NCBI RefSeq assembly: GCF_001425745.1
Contig: NZ_LMDF01000001.1
Location: 415,154-479,153 of the forward strand
Source: Caulobacter sp. Root343
GTDB lineage: Bacteria > Pseudomonadota > Alphaproteobacteria > Caulobacterales > Caulobacteraceae
Direction of reading: 5' to 3'
DNA: 64,000 nucleotides
Made by a program: the position numbers and the translations under genes. The notes below the pieces were generated by a model. It had not been told where the DNA came from, searched no databases, and saw nothing but the letters and a program-made list of their open reading frames with translations. Position 1 is the stretch's first letter; the number at the start of each line of letters is the position of its first letter. Below are positions 42,845 to 51,912 of the stretch, in pieces.

Positions 42845-43632
42845 GCGTGCACCCCGGCGCCCACGGGCGCGCAGAGCCCTTCCAGCCAGCGATAGACGGC
42901 CGCCGTGTCGGCGAGATGATAGCGGGCCTCGGTCGGCCGGATCTCGCCGACTAGCACGCCGAAGCCGCCCAGGCGCTTGACGGCGGCGAAGCCGTCCTCG
43001 TCGGTCAGGTCGTCGCCGACGAACACCGGCGTGGCCCCGGCGAACGGCGGCTCGCGCAGGAAGGCCCGCACCGCCGCGCCCTTGTCGGCGCCGGGCGTGC
43101 GCAGCTCGGCCACCATGTCGCCCAGCTGCAGGACGAGGCCGGTGGCCTGGGACAGGCGCTCGGCGGCCTCGATCACGGCCTCGGCGCAGGCGGGCGCGTT
43201 GCGGTAGTGCAGGGCGACGCTGAGGCCCTTGTCCTCGAACAGCAGGCCGTGTTCGCAATGGGCCAGTTCGCCCAGGATGCGGCGGGCGTCCTCGAGGCCG
43301 GCGTGGGGTTCGCGACTGGTGACCGCGCCGTCGGCGGTGCGGCGCACCAGGCCGTGCACGGCGGCGATCGCGGTCACGCCGCCGGAGAGGATGTGGTCCA
43401 GGTCAGGCAAGGCGCGGCCGCTGACCACCGCGACGCGGTCCTCGAAGACCTCGCGCAGACGGGCGATCAGCCGTGCGCGGCCGGGATCGGGGCCAACGTC
43501 GTCGGGGCGCGGCATGATCGGCGCGAGCGTGCCGTCGAGATCCAGGAACAGCGCCGATCGGCGCGGCAGGTCGAAGGGCGGGGGCGGAAGGTCGACAGAC
43601 TCCGCCCGCGAGACCGGCTGTGCCGCGGTCAT
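42841..43632 (-). CDS. otsB: Trehalose-6-phosphate phosphatase
   Basis: HAD-superfamily phosphatase, 263 aa from ATG 43632 (another ATG at 43662 in frame). HAD motif I ALFLDLDGTLAPI, motif II VVSGR, lysine region GADKGAAVRAFL and motif IV FVGDDLTDEDGF are all present. It completes trehalose synthesis and protects against osmotic and desiccation stress. It precedes otsA with a 4-nt overlap. Upstream is a perfect 12-bp inverted repeat at 43690-43722. Confidence 0.96.
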   Translation of the reverse strand: MTAAQPVSRAESVDLPPPPFDLPRRSALFLDLDGTLAPIMPRPDDVGPDPGRARLIARLREVFEDRVAVVSGRALPDLDHILSGGVTAIAAVHGLVRRTADGAVTSREPHAGLEDARRILGELAHCEHGLLFEDKGLSVALHYRNAPACAEAVIEAAERLSQATGLVLQLGDMVAELRTPGADKGAAVRAFLREPPFAGATPVFVGDDLTDEDGFAAVKRLGGFGVLVGEIRPTEARYHLADTAAVYRWLEGLCAPVGAGVHA

Positions 43633-43689
43633 GGCGAGAACCCCCTCATCAGTAAGCAACATCCGCCAAAAACGCCGGACGGCCGGGTT

Positions 43690-43722
43690 CGATCCCGGGA
43701 AGCGCTCGAGTTCCCGGGATCG
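43690..43722. repeat. Perfect 12-bp inverted repeat between TonB receptor and otsB
   Basis: CGATCCCGGGAA (43690-43701), 9-nt spacer, TTCCCGGGATCG (43711-43722). There is no T-run on either side, so it is not a classical intrinsic terminator. It may be an operator, a processing hairpin, or a pausing element between the receptor and otsBA. Confidence 0.65.
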
Positions 43723-43750
43723 TGAGCGCCGATGAGGGCCCTGAATGGGT

Positions 43751-46714
43751 CTAGAACAGCAGCTTGCGGACGCTGAATTGCACCACCCGACCGCGTGGAT
43801 CGAGGTAGTCGGGCTGGTAGGTCACCGGGATCGCGCCATTGGCGTCGCGCACCGTCTGCTGCTGGTCGAACAGGTTGTTGACCGACAAGCTCAGCCGCGT
43901 GCCGCGCAGGATCGGATGCTTCTGGACCAGCTCGCGTCGCACGCCCAGATCGGCGAACAGGCGCAGGTTGACGGTCGCCAGGTCCGAGAAGTCCAGATCG
44001 GTGGTCGCGCCGCCGACACCGGCGTTGACGTGGGTGCCGCTCTTCCAGTTGGCCGACAGGCGCGCGCCCAGGCCGTAGTGGGTGAGCCCCGCCTGGGCCT
44101 CGACCTCATGGCGGGGCTGGCCGCCGCCCGAGCCCAGCACGTCGCCGTTCAAGAGGTCCAGGGCCGGCAGGGCGTCGTCGATCGTCACCCGCTCGCGCAG
44201 ATGGATGGTGTGGAACAGCGCCAGCTGCAGGCGGGTGGCGCGCGGATTGCCGCCGCCGCCCCGGCCGCCGAAGCCGCCGCGTCCGCCGCCGCCACCGCCG
44301 CCGAAGCCGCGCGCGCCCGGGCCGTCGCCGCGTCCGCCGCCGTCGAAGGCCGGGCGCGGGGGCTCTTCGCCCGTCGGCGGGTTCTGGCCCGTCTGCTGGG
44401 TCTGGGCGGTGGTGTCGGTCGTATCGGGCTGCGGCTGCGGCGGGCGGTTCGTGTCGTTGTCGCCGGTGTTGCGGGGCAGCAGCTCGGCGCCGGGCACGGT
44501 CGACTGTCCGGCTTGCCCACCGCCGCCGAAGCCGCCGCCCTGGCGGCCGCGCCAGCCGCCGGGCGGCGGCGGCGGGGTCTTGCCGATCTGGCGCGAGAAG
44601 TTCAGGCCCCAGCGGAACTGCTGGCTCTCGCGCTTGGCGAAGTTGACCGGGCGGGTGTCGACGCGAGTCAGATTGCCGTCGGCGTCGCGCGTGAACCGGT
44701 CGGGGAAGGCGGCCTCGACCGCCGCCGTGGCGGCCGGGAAGCCGGCGACGGGATTGTTGATCCGGATCCGCGTGTAGTTGGCGGTCAGCGACAGGCCGGT
44801 GATCTTCTCGGGCTTGTAGGTCGCGCCCAGCCTCAGGACGTTACGCTCCTCGGCCCTCAGGTCGGGATTGCCGCCGCTGATGCGAGTGACGTCGACGGTC
44901 TGGCCGCGCACATAGTCGAAGATCTGGGCGTTCGGCGTCGTGACCAGCGGATTGCCCAGCTGGGCGATGCTGGGGGCGTTCTCCTGGCGAGTGGCCGAGA
45001 CGATGAAGCTGATCGGCTTGATGGGCGACCAGTTCAGGCCGCCGCCGATCGTGGTCAGGGTGCCGAAGTCCGAGACCTGGCGCACGGCCAGGTTCAGGTT
45101 GGTCGACAGGTCGCCGATCCCGGCCCGCACGCCCTTGCGGCGGCTGGCCAGCGGCAGGTCGAAGCTGACCTGGGCGTTGGCGTCGCCGCGCGACAGCTCG
45201 CTGTCGCTTTCCACGCCCGAACGCCGCGAGGTCGCCTCCAGGCGCGAGCCGTTCAGCCCGGCCTTGAACGTCGTCGACAGGTCGCCGGCCTTGAAGTGGG
45301 CCAGGGCGCCGTTGGCCACGAACTGCAGGTCGGCCGTGTCGCTGATCGAGCGGGCGCGGTCGGACAGCACCAGCTGGCCCGCCAATGGGGCGAAGGGGTT
45401 GAACGTCGGGTCGCGGGCCGCCAGGCGGGCGTTGACACCGGTCAGGTCGACGCCGCGGTCGGTCAGGGTGGTGTTGACCGCGTGGTCGTAGTTGCCGGTC
45501 AGCGACAGCCGCAGGGTTTCGGTGTCGCGGTTCAGGGTGAAGCCGGCGTGGCCGGACAGGGCCTTCGAGGTCTGGTCCAGCGGGGCCTGCTCGCCGAGAT
45601 AGCGGAAGAGCGCCACGTCGCGGCCGAACGGCGAATAGGGATCGCCGGCGGGGATCAGCAGGCGCGCCCGGGCCGGGCCCAGCAGGGAGTCGCTCTGCGA
45701 GGCCGTCGCTCCCAGATTCAGGGTCGCCGAGACATTGTCCCAGATGTAGCGGTTGGTGACGCTGTTGATCGACACCTGGGTGGTCTTCGGCAGCAGGGTG
45801 CGGGTGTCGCCGAGGTCGCTGACATTGGCCCGGTTGGCGCCGGGCAGGAAGGCGGCCAGGTTCGGCGCGGCGCCGGCGGCCGAGCCGGGGACGGCGGCCA
45901 CGGTGACCGGCGAACCGGCCAGGGCGCTGAGCGCCGGATCGATCTCGCCGCCGGTGGGCGAGGCGATGTTGCCGACGAAGTCGTAGACGCCGCTCTGGCC
46001 CCGGCTGATCAGGTCGCGATCGCCTTCCAGCAGCGAGTCGCTGTTCTGCAGCTTGATCGCCAGGTTGGTGCGGCCCTGGCGATTGAGGCGCAGCTGGCTG
46101 TAGTTGGCCTGTTCGCTGAGCTGGCCGCCGTCGGCGGAGCCGCCGACCGCGCCCTCGATCGTGCGAGCCCGGAAACGCTGGCGCAGCACGATGTTGACGA
46201 CCTTCTGGTCGGCCGAATAGCCGTATTTGAGGGCCACTTCCTCGGGCAGGATCTCGACCCGCTGGATGGCCTCGGTCGGGAGGTCGCGGATCTCGCCCTG
46301 GCCCGAGATGCGGCGGCCGTTCAGCAGCACCACCGGATCGCCGCCCAGGCCGCTGGTGGTCTGCGGGGCCAGTTCGGTGAGCAGGTCCGTCATCGAGCTG
46401 ACCCCGAACGAGCGGACGTCGGCGGCGCTCAGCGTCTCCTCGGGCGGGATGTCGCCCAGCACGGCGCCGAACGGCTTGCCGCTGGCGGTGATGGTGACGG
46501 CCTCGACCTCGGTGTCGAGATCTTCCGGCGTGACCGGCTTGGCGGCGTCCTGGGGCGCGCGGGCTTGCGCCGCCGCCGCGGCCTTCGGCGCGCGAGGGGG
46601 CGCTTGGGAGGGCGTTTGAGACGGGGAGACGGGCGGTTTGGCGTCCTGCGCGTGGGCGGCGCTCGTCGCGACGCAGCCCAGTACGCCGACCAAGGCCAGT
46701 TTGCGGCTCACCAA
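43751..46714 (-). CDS. TonB-dependent receptor with glycine-rich insertion
   Basis: 987-aa outer-membrane receptor. A signal peptide (MVSRKLALVGVLGCVATSAAHAQ) is followed by a Pro/Ala-rich linker, the TonB-box-like EVEAVTITASG, and a plug domain (about 75-215: SFGVSSMTDLLTELAP, VVLLNGRRI, RVEILPEEVALKYGY). The beta-barrel ends in RVVQFSVRKLLF with the expected terminal Phe. Near residues 710-850 is a low-complexity Gly/Arg/Pro/Gln-rich insertion (GGWRGRQGGGFGGGG, GFGGGGGGGRGGFGG), unusual inside a barrel. It lies between GH15 and otsBA on the same strand, so a glucan or trehalose-like ligand is possible (inference). Confidence 0.92.
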   Translation of the reverse strand: MVSRKLALVGVLGCVATSAAHAQDAKPPVSPSQTPSQAPPRAPKAAAAAQARAPQDAAKPVTPEDLDTEVEAVTITASGKPFGAVLGDIPPEETLSAADVRSFGVSSMTDLLTELAPQTTSGLGGDPVVLLNGRRISGQGEIRDLPTEAIQRVEILPEEVALKYGYSADQKVVNIVLRQRFRARTIEGAVGGSADGGQLSEQANYSQLRLNRQGRTNLAIKLQNSDSLLEGDRDLISRGQSGVYDFVGNIASPTGGEIDPALSALAGSPVTVAAVPGSAAGAAPNLAAFLPGANRANVSDLGDTRTLLPKTTQVSINSVTNRYIWDNVSATLNLGATASQSDSLLGPARARLLIPAGDPYSPFGRDVALFRYLGEQAPLDQTSKALSGHAGFTLNRDTETLRLSLTGNYDHAVNTTLTDRGVDLTGVNARLAARDPTFNPFAPLAGQLVLSDRARSISDTADLQFVANGALAHFKAGDLSTTFKAGLNGSRLEATSRRSGVESDSELSRGDANAQVSFDLPLASRRKGVRAGIGDLSTNLNLAVRQVSDFGTLTTIGGGLNWSPIKPISFIVSATRQENAPSIAQLGNPLVTTPNAQIFDYVRGQTVDVTRISGGNPDLRAEERNVLRLGATYKPEKITGLSLTANYTRIRINNPVAGFPAATAAVEAAFPDRFTRDADGNLTRVDTRPVNFAKRESQQFRWGLNFSRQIGKTPPPPPGGWRGRQGGGFGGGGQAGQSTVPGAELLPRNTGDNDTNRPPQPQPDTTDTTAQTQQTGQNPPTGEEPPRPAFDGGGRGDGPGARGFGGGGGGGRGGFGGRGGGGNPRATRLQLALFHTIHLRERVTIDDALPALDLLNGDVLGSGGGQPRHEVEAQAGLTHYGLGARLSANWKSGTHVNAGVGGATTDLDFSDLATVNLRLFADLGVRRELVQKHPILRGTRLSLSVNNLFDQQQTVRDANGAIPVTYQPDYLDPRGRVVQFSVRKLLF

Positions 46715-46819
46715 AGAGCTTCTCCGATTTTTGTGTGTCCCGGTTGGGCAGTTGCCTGCCGGTTGTAACGGTTAGATTTCAGAGTTTTCCCAAATCGCAA
46801 CATCGGCCTCGGGCGGCGG

Positions 46820-48628
46820 TCAGCGCACCGAGCTCCAGGGCCGGCTCAGCAGCACCGCGCAGTTGATCAGGCCGACCAGGGAATAGGTCTGCGGGTAGTT
46901 GCCCCACAGCTCCCCGTCGGCGAAGCCGATGTCCTCCGAGAGCAGGCCCGCGCCGGTGCGCCGCGACAGCATGTCCTCGAACAGCGCGCGCGCTTCCTCC
47001 GAGCGGCCCGACAGGTGCAAGGCCTCGATCAGCCAGAAGGTGCAGATGTTGAACGCCGTCTGCGGCGAGCCGAAATCGTCGGGAATGGCGTAGCGCAGCA
47101 GGTAGGCCCCGCGCCGCAAGCCTTCCTCGATCGCCTTCAGCGTGGCGACGTTGCGCGGGTCGTCGGCGGCGTGGAAGCGCAGATCGACCAGCTGCAGTAG
47201 GCTGGCGTCCAGCGCGTCGCCCTCGAAGGTGGCGGAGAAGCGCCCCAGCTCCTCGTTCCAGGCCCGGTCCTCGATGGTCTTACGCACCTGGGCGGCGCGG
47301 CCGTTCCAGAAGGCGGCCTTGTCCTTGAGGCCCAGTTTCTCGGCGGCGTTGCCCAGGCGGTCGCAGGCGGCCCAGCACATGGCCGAGGAATAGGTGTGGA
47401 CATTGGCCCGGCCGCGGAACTCCCACAGGCTGGCGTCGGGCTGATCGTGCATCCGATAGGCCTGCTCGCCGACGGGTTCCAGCGCCTCGAAGTCCTCGAC
47501 CGTTGCTGGCCGCAGCAGGCGCTCGTCGAAGAAGGCCTGGACGGTCGACAGGATGATCTGGCCGTAGACGTCGTTCTGGATGTGCTCGAAGGCCTGGTTG
47601 CCGACCCGCACCGGCCCCATGCCGCGATAGCCGGGCAGGTCGGGGGCGAAGCGCTCGGTCAGCATCTCTTCGAAGCCGACCCCGAACAGCGGCTGGATGT
47701 GGCCGCCGGCCGCTCGGTCGACGATGTTGCGCAGATAGCCGAGATAGTTCTCCAGGATGTCGACCGCGCCCAGCCGGTTCAGGGCCTGGACCACGTAATA
47801 GGCGTCCCTGAGCCAACAGTAGCGGTAGTCCCAGTTGCGGCCGCTGTCGGCGTGTTCGGGGATCGAGGTGGTCAGGGCCGCCACGATCGCGCCGGTCTCC
47901 TCGTGCACGCACAGCTTCAGGGTGATGGCCGCGCGGATCACCGCCGTCTGCCAGTCCAGCGGGATGGCCAGGCCCCGCACCCAGTTCTTCCAATAGGCCT
48001 CGGTGTCGCGCAGCATCCGCTCGCAGGTCGGGCCCACGGGCGCGTCGAAACCCTCGTCCGGACCCAGATACATGGCGATCGGCTGCTCCAGCCGGAACGT
48101 CCGCTCCTCCAGGATATGTGAGACCGGCGCGTCGGTGGTCAGGCGCAGGGTCATGTCCGAGCACAGGTAGCGGATGTGGTTCGAGCCCGAGGTGTGCTCG
48201 GCGACCTTGGCGCCCCAGCCGGCCGTGGGCCGCAGGCGCAAGGTGACGCGCGCCACGCCGATGATCGGCCGGATCAGGCGGATATAGGCGGTGGGCCGAA
48301 AGATGCGGCCGAACTGCTGGTAGCGGGGGGCGAAGTCGAGGATCTCGATCCGCGCCCCGTCCTCGTCGGCGATCTCGGTGCGCAGGATCGGGGTGTTGCG
48401 CAGATAGCCCTGGCGGACCTCGGCGCTGCGGTCGACCTGGACCTCCCACAGGCCCTTGGCGTCCGGACCGGCGGGATCGGCGTTGTCCAGCAGGGCGCTG
48501 AACACCGGGTCGGAATCGACGCGCGGCGCGCAGCCCCAGACGAAGCGGCCGGCGGTGTCGATCAACGCGCTCACAGCGCAGTTGCCGATCGGGAAGAGGT
48601 CGAGCGACTTGTTCAAGCTTTTATCCAT
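46820..48628 (-). CDS. Glycoside hydrolase family 15 protein (glucoamylase/trehalase-like)
   Basis: 602 aa from ATG 48628, where the protein begins MDKSLNKSLDLFPIGNC; this start gives the normal GH15 N-terminus. GH15 landmarks are the N-terminal beta-sandwich (GNCAVSALIDTAGRFVWGC), the catalytic-domain NWDYRYCWLRDAYYV, and the second carboxylate region EDIGFADGELWGNYPQTYSLVGL. No signal peptide, so it is cytoplasmic. Bacterial relatives act on alpha-1,4-glucans, dextrins or trehalose. It heads a run GH15-TonB receptor-otsB-otsA, an arrangement pointing to trehalose or storage-glucan turnover. Confidence 0.92.
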   Translation of the reverse strand: MDKSLNKSLDLFPIGNCAVSALIDTAGRFVWGCAPRVDSDPVFSALLDNADPAGPDAKGLWEVQVDRSAEVRQGYLRNTPILRTEIADEDGARIEILDFAPRYQQFGRIFRPTAYIRLIRPIIGVARVTLRLRPTAGWGAKVAEHTSGSNHIRYLCSDMTLRLTTDAPVSHILEERTFRLEQPIAMYLGPDEGFDAPVGPTCERMLRDTEAYWKNWVRGLAIPLDWQTAVIRAAITLKLCVHEETGAIVAALTTSIPEHADSGRNWDYRYCWLRDAYYVVQALNRLGAVDILENYLGYLRNIVDRAAGGHIQPLFGVGFEEMLTERFAPDLPGYRGMGPVRVGNQAFEHIQNDVYGQIILSTVQAFFDERLLRPATVEDFEALEPVGEQAYRMHDQPDASLWEFRGRANVHTYSSAMCWAACDRLGNAAEKLGLKDKAAFWNGRAAQVRKTIEDRAWNEELGRFSATFEGDALDASLLQLVDLRFHAADDPRNVATLKAIEEGLRRGAYLLRYAIPDDFGSPQTAFNICTFWLIEALHLSGRSEEARALFEDMLSRRTGAGLLSEDIGFADGELWGNYPQTYSLVGLINCAVLLSRPWSSVR

Positions 48629-48822
48629 TGAAGGCCCCCGTAACCCGATCTGGGTGAAACCAACGGTGTGGCTTGCGGGTTCCTGTTCTCGAAAAACGTC
48701 TTCACGAAACACGGGGAAGGTTCGCCTTCCACGCTACTCGCGTTGACGGCAAGGGCCGGCGTCGGCCATTTGGATCCTTAACGCGGCCTGGCCGCGCGTG
48801 TGCGGCGGGCTGTTCGACGGTG

Positions 48823-50331
48823 ATGCGAGTTTCGAGATCCTGCGGCGTCCTGGCGACGGCGCTGTGCCTTCTGTCCTTCGCGCCGGTCCAGGCCCAGTCG
48901 CAGCGTCCGCCGCTGGCCGGCGGCCGGCCGTTGCAGTCGGTTCCGCTGATCCAGGCGCCGCGCACGTCGATCTTCCAGCCGGACCTGTCCAGCGTGCAGC
49001 TGCGCGCCGACCAGGTGGAGGTGCTGCGCCGGGTGCTGGGCGACGCCTATACCCACGGCTTCGAACTGGGCGCCTTCGCGCCCGACCAGGCCGTCAGCCT
49101 CTATCTGAGCCGCGACCCGGCCGCCCGCGCCGCCGGCCAGAACCAGCTGATCGGCCTGACCCTGGCCTATGCCCGCGCCGTGCGCACGGGACGCCTGCCG
49201 GCCAGCGGCTTCATGAACGAGTGGGGCCTGCGCCCCGCGCCCTATGACCCGACGGCCGACTTCGTCCTGGCCGCGCAGCAGGACCGTTTGGCCGAGTGGC
49301 TGGACGGCCTGCCGCCGCCCTATACCGGCTATCAGACCCTGCGCACGGGCCTCGCCACCTATCGCGACATCGCCGCCCGGGGCGGTTGGGCGCCGCTGAC
49401 GCCCGGCCCGGACCTGAAGGAGGGCGCGACGGGCGCTCGGGTCGTGGCGCTGGAGGCCCGCCTGGCCGCCGAGGACCCGACCATCGCCGTCGACGCCGCG
49501 CCGATCTTCGACGCCGCCCTGACCCAGGCCGTGCAGCGGGCCCAGAAGCGCTTCGGCCTCAATCCGAACGGCATCGTCGACAAGAAGACGCTGGACGCCC
49601 TGAACACGCCTGTCGAGCGGCGCATCGACCAGATCGTCGCCAACATGGAGCGCTGGCGCTGGCTGCCGCAGGTGCTGCCGGCCGACCGCATCCAGGTGAA
49701 CGTCGCCGCCGCCATCCTGTCGGTGTTCCACCACGACACCCCGACCCTGACCATGCGCGCGGTCACCGGGCGGCCGGGCGACGAGACGCCGATGCTGTCG
49801 TCGATGATCCATTCCATCGTGCTGAACCCGCCGTGGAACGTGCCGTCCTCGATCGCCGCCAAGGAGCTGTGGCCCAAGGAGAAGGCCAGCCCGGGTTATC
49901 TGCGCCGCAACGACTTCATCGTCATCCCCACGGGCGACGGCGGCTCGCGGCTGCAGCAGAAGGCCGGCCCCAAGGCGGCCCTGGGCAAGCTGAAGTTCGA
50001 TTTCGCCAACCCCTACGGCGTCTATCTGCACGACACGCCCAGCCGCGCCCGCTTCGACAGCTTCAGCCGTCTGGCCAGCCACGGCTGCGTGCGGCTGCAA
50101 AAGCCGATCGAGCTGGCCAAGGCGCTGATGGAGGACGACCCGCTCTGGACGCCCGAGAAGATCGACGAGACCCTGGCGTCGGGCGACACCGTGCGGGCCA
50201 AGCTGCCCCAGCAGATCGCGGTCTTCCTGCTGTACTGGACGGCCTATGTGACCCCTGACGGGCAGGTGAATTTCCGCCAGGACCCGTATGGCTGGGATCG
50301 CGAGCTGGTGCAGCGGATCGCCGCACTCTGA
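48823..50331 (+). CDS. L,D-transpeptidase (LdtD/YcbB type)
   Basis: 502 aa from ATG 48823, which starts a signal peptide ending near FAPVQAQ. The YcbB-like N-terminal scaffold is about residues 45-200. A peptidoglycan-binding domain follows (about 205-270, LKEGATGARVVALE, FGLNPNGIVDKKTLDALN). The YkuD catalytic domain (about 290-450) has SIVLNPPWNVPSSI, FDFANPYGVYLHDTP and the active-site SHGCVRLQ with Cys422. It cross-links peptidoglycan by 3-3 (mDAP-mDAP) bonds in the periplasm. The MepK-like gene follows after 73 nt. Confidence 0.94.
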   Translation: MRVSRSCGVLATALCLLSFAPVQAQSQRPPLAGGRPLQSVPLIQAPRTSIFQPDLSSVQLRADQVEVLRRVLGDAYTHGFELGAFAPDQAVSLYLSRDPAARAAGQNQLIGLTLAYARAVRTGRLPASGFMNEWGLRPAPYDPTADFVLAAQQDRLAEWLDGLPPPYTGYQTLRTGLATYRDIAARGGWAPLTPGPDLKEGATGARVVALEARLAAEDPTIAVDAAPIFDAALTQAVQRAQKRFGLNPNGIVDKKTLDALNTPVERRIDQIVANMERWRWLPQVLPADRIQVNVAAAILSVFHHDTPTLTMRAVTGRPGDETPMLSSMIHSIVLNPPWNVPSSIAAKELWPKEKASPGYLRRNDFIVIPTGDGGSRLQQKAGPKAALGKLKFDFANPYGVYLHDTPSRARFDSFSRLASHGCVRLQKPIELAKALMEDDPLWTPEKIDETLASGDTVRAKLPQQIAVFLLYWTAYVTPDGQVNFRQDPYGWDRELVQRIAAL

Positions 50332-50404
50332 CCCTGCTCAGCTTGCTTTCTTAATCTTCATGGGGTGTCCTTGCCGGCGTTTAGTGTCGGGTAAGGGCGT
50401 TTTC

Positions 50405-51058
50405 ATGCATCGACGTAAGCTGCTCCAGTGGGGGCTGGGCGCTTTCGGGGCCGGACTTCTACCGCTCGCGGCGCGGGCCGACGACGACATCATCGGCGAT
50501 ATCCTGGAAGGGAAAATCCCCACGGCCGCTCCGGTTCCGCCGGCCGCGCCGCCGGTCGCCCTGCGGCCGACGCCTGTCGATCCGCCCTTGGTCAAGGCGG
50601 TGGTCGATCCGCGCTGGGTCCATCTGCACAACATCCACACCGGCGAAAAGCTTGAAGCGGTCTACTGGGAGAACGGCGCCTACGTTCCCGACGCCGTCCA
50701 CGCCTTGAACAAGGTGCTGCGCGACTACCGCAACGACGAGGTCCACCCGATGAATCCGGGCCTCTATGACATCCTCGACCAGATCGCCAAGAAGACCGAG
50801 GCCAAGAGCCCGTTCCAGGTTATCTCCGGCTATCGCTCGCCGGCGACCAACAAGCTGTTGTCCGAACGCAGCGGCGAGGTCGCCAAGCGCAGCTTGCACA
50901 TGGACGGCAAGGCCATGGACATCTATCTGGAGGACGTCGCGCTCGAACACGTAAGGGCCGCGGCGCTGGATCTCGGACGCGGCGGCGTGGGTTACTATCC
51001 CAGCAGCAAGTTCGTGCACGTCGACGTCGGTCCCGTCCGCAAGTGGTCGGGGACCTAA
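50405..51058 (+). CDS. DUF882/MepK-like peptidoglycan endopeptidase, Tat-type signal
   Basis: 217 aa. The N-terminus MHRRKLLQWGLGAFGAG has a twin-arginine motif before a hydrophobic stretch, suggesting Tat export, as for E. coli YcbK/MepK. The M15-like metallopeptidase domain (about residues 100-215) shows SGYRSPATNKLLSERSG, LHMDGKAMDIYL (HxxGxAxD zinc motif) and FVHVDVG (final zinc histidine). MepK cleaves 3-3 cross-links, the product of the L,D-transpeptidase encoded just upstream. The pairing mirrors ycbB-ycbK of E. coli. Confidence 0.92.
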   Translation: MHRRKLLQWGLGAFGAGLLPLAARADDDIIGDILEGKIPTAAPVPPAAPPVALRPTPVDPPLVKAVVDPRWVHLHNIHTGEKLEAVYWENGAYVPDAVHALNKVLRDYRNDEVHPMNPGLYDILDQIAKKTEAKSPFQVISGYRSPATNKLLSERSGEVAKRSLHMDGKAMDIYLEDVALEHVRAAALDLGRGGVGYYPSSKFVHVDVGPVRKWSGT

Positions 51059-51072
51059 TAGGGAAGAGTTAG

Positions 51073-51420
51073 ATGAGCGAGCGTCGCGGCAATCCGTTCG
51101 GTTGGGTCATTCTTGGCTTCATCGTCGGGGTTCTGGCGACGTTCGGGACCATCCTGTTCCTGACCTCCAGCGGCGGCGGCTACGAGGACGGTCCGTCCGA
51201 GGTTCGCACCGCCGCCGACGACGCCGCGACCGCGGCCATGAGCGCCAAGTCGATCTCGTCCCAGCCAGCTCCGCACAAGATGGAGACCTCCGCGCCGATC
51301 GCCGAGGTTCCCGCGGCCGCCGCCCGCGCTGACCGCCCGGCCGCCCAGCCCCAGCCGCTGGACCCGCAAGTGGCCGACGACGCCGCCGCCGCCGGCATGA
51401 CCTCGCGGGCGCGCCCCTAG
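51073..51420 (+). CDS. Hypothetical single-span membrane protein
   Basis: 115 aa starting MSERRGNPFGWVILG; a single transmembrane helix (about residues 10-32) is followed by an 80-residue Ala/Pro-rich tail that is probably disordered and extracytoplasmic. It starts 14 nt after the MepK-like gene with gggaagag as ribosome-binding site, so it is likely in the same operon and may be an envelope accessory. No family recognised. Confidence 0.75.
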   Translation: MSERRGNPFGWVILGFIVGVLATFGTILFLTSSGGGYEDGPSEVRTAADDAATAAMSAKSISSQPAPHKMETSAPIAEVPAAAARADRPAAQPQPLDPQVADDAAAAGMTSRARP

Positions 51421-51509
51421 GTCAGCGATCTCTCGGCGAAACAAATGAGGTCGCGCGCAACGCCGACCACGCCTTCGACGTCACCAGATCAGCGAAAAAG
51501 GAGCTCACG

Positions 51510-51806
51510 ATGAGACGAGTCCTGCTGATCACGGCCGCGACCTTGCTGGCGACGGCCTGCTCACGCCAGACCAATCCCCAGCCCACGCCGGCCAGCCAAA
51601 GCGACAACGCCGCCGCTTCGGCTCCCAATGGCGTGGGATCCCAGCGGCAAGACGCCCAGAGGTCCGACGCCGCGGCCGGAGCGACAGCTCAGGGCGGCGC
51701 GCCGCCATCGGCGACGGGCGTCGAGCAGGCGGGGAACACGACCCAGAGCGCCACCAGCCGATCGAGCGCCGACCAGCAGGGCGTGACGGCCAGCCCTCCC
51801 CAATAG
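51510..51806 (+). CDS. Small putative lipoprotein
   Basis: 98 aa. Signal peptide with lipobox LLATACS (Cys17), then a Gln/Ala/Ser-rich low-complexity chain with no predicted fold. An excellent Shine-Dalgarno (aaaaaggagctc) precedes the ATG. It stands 89 nt after the membrane protein gene on the same strand. Function unknown. Confidence 0.8.
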   Translation: MRRVLLITAATLLATACSRQTNPQPTPASQSDNAAASAPNGVGSQRQDAQRSDAAAGATAQGGAPPSATGVEQAGNTTQSATSRSSADQQGVTASPPQ

Positions 51807-51912
51807 GCCGGCCCATCCGCGACAACCCGCCTCAGCCGTTCCCCACACCCTGCTGACACCAAGCTGGCGACAGGGGGGGCGCAGTTTCCTTGAGGGTTCA
51901 AGGAGATGCGTA

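Noticed and set aside
43745..46768. A 1007-codon plus-strand frame
   Set aside because: It is the antisense shadow of the TonB receptor gene; its Gly/Arg-rich repetitive composition mirrors the receptor codons.
48629..48700. GGAAC...CGTT as a SigT promoter for the GH15 gene
   Set aside because: The spacing between GGAAC and CGTT is only 13 nt, too short for the EcfG form.
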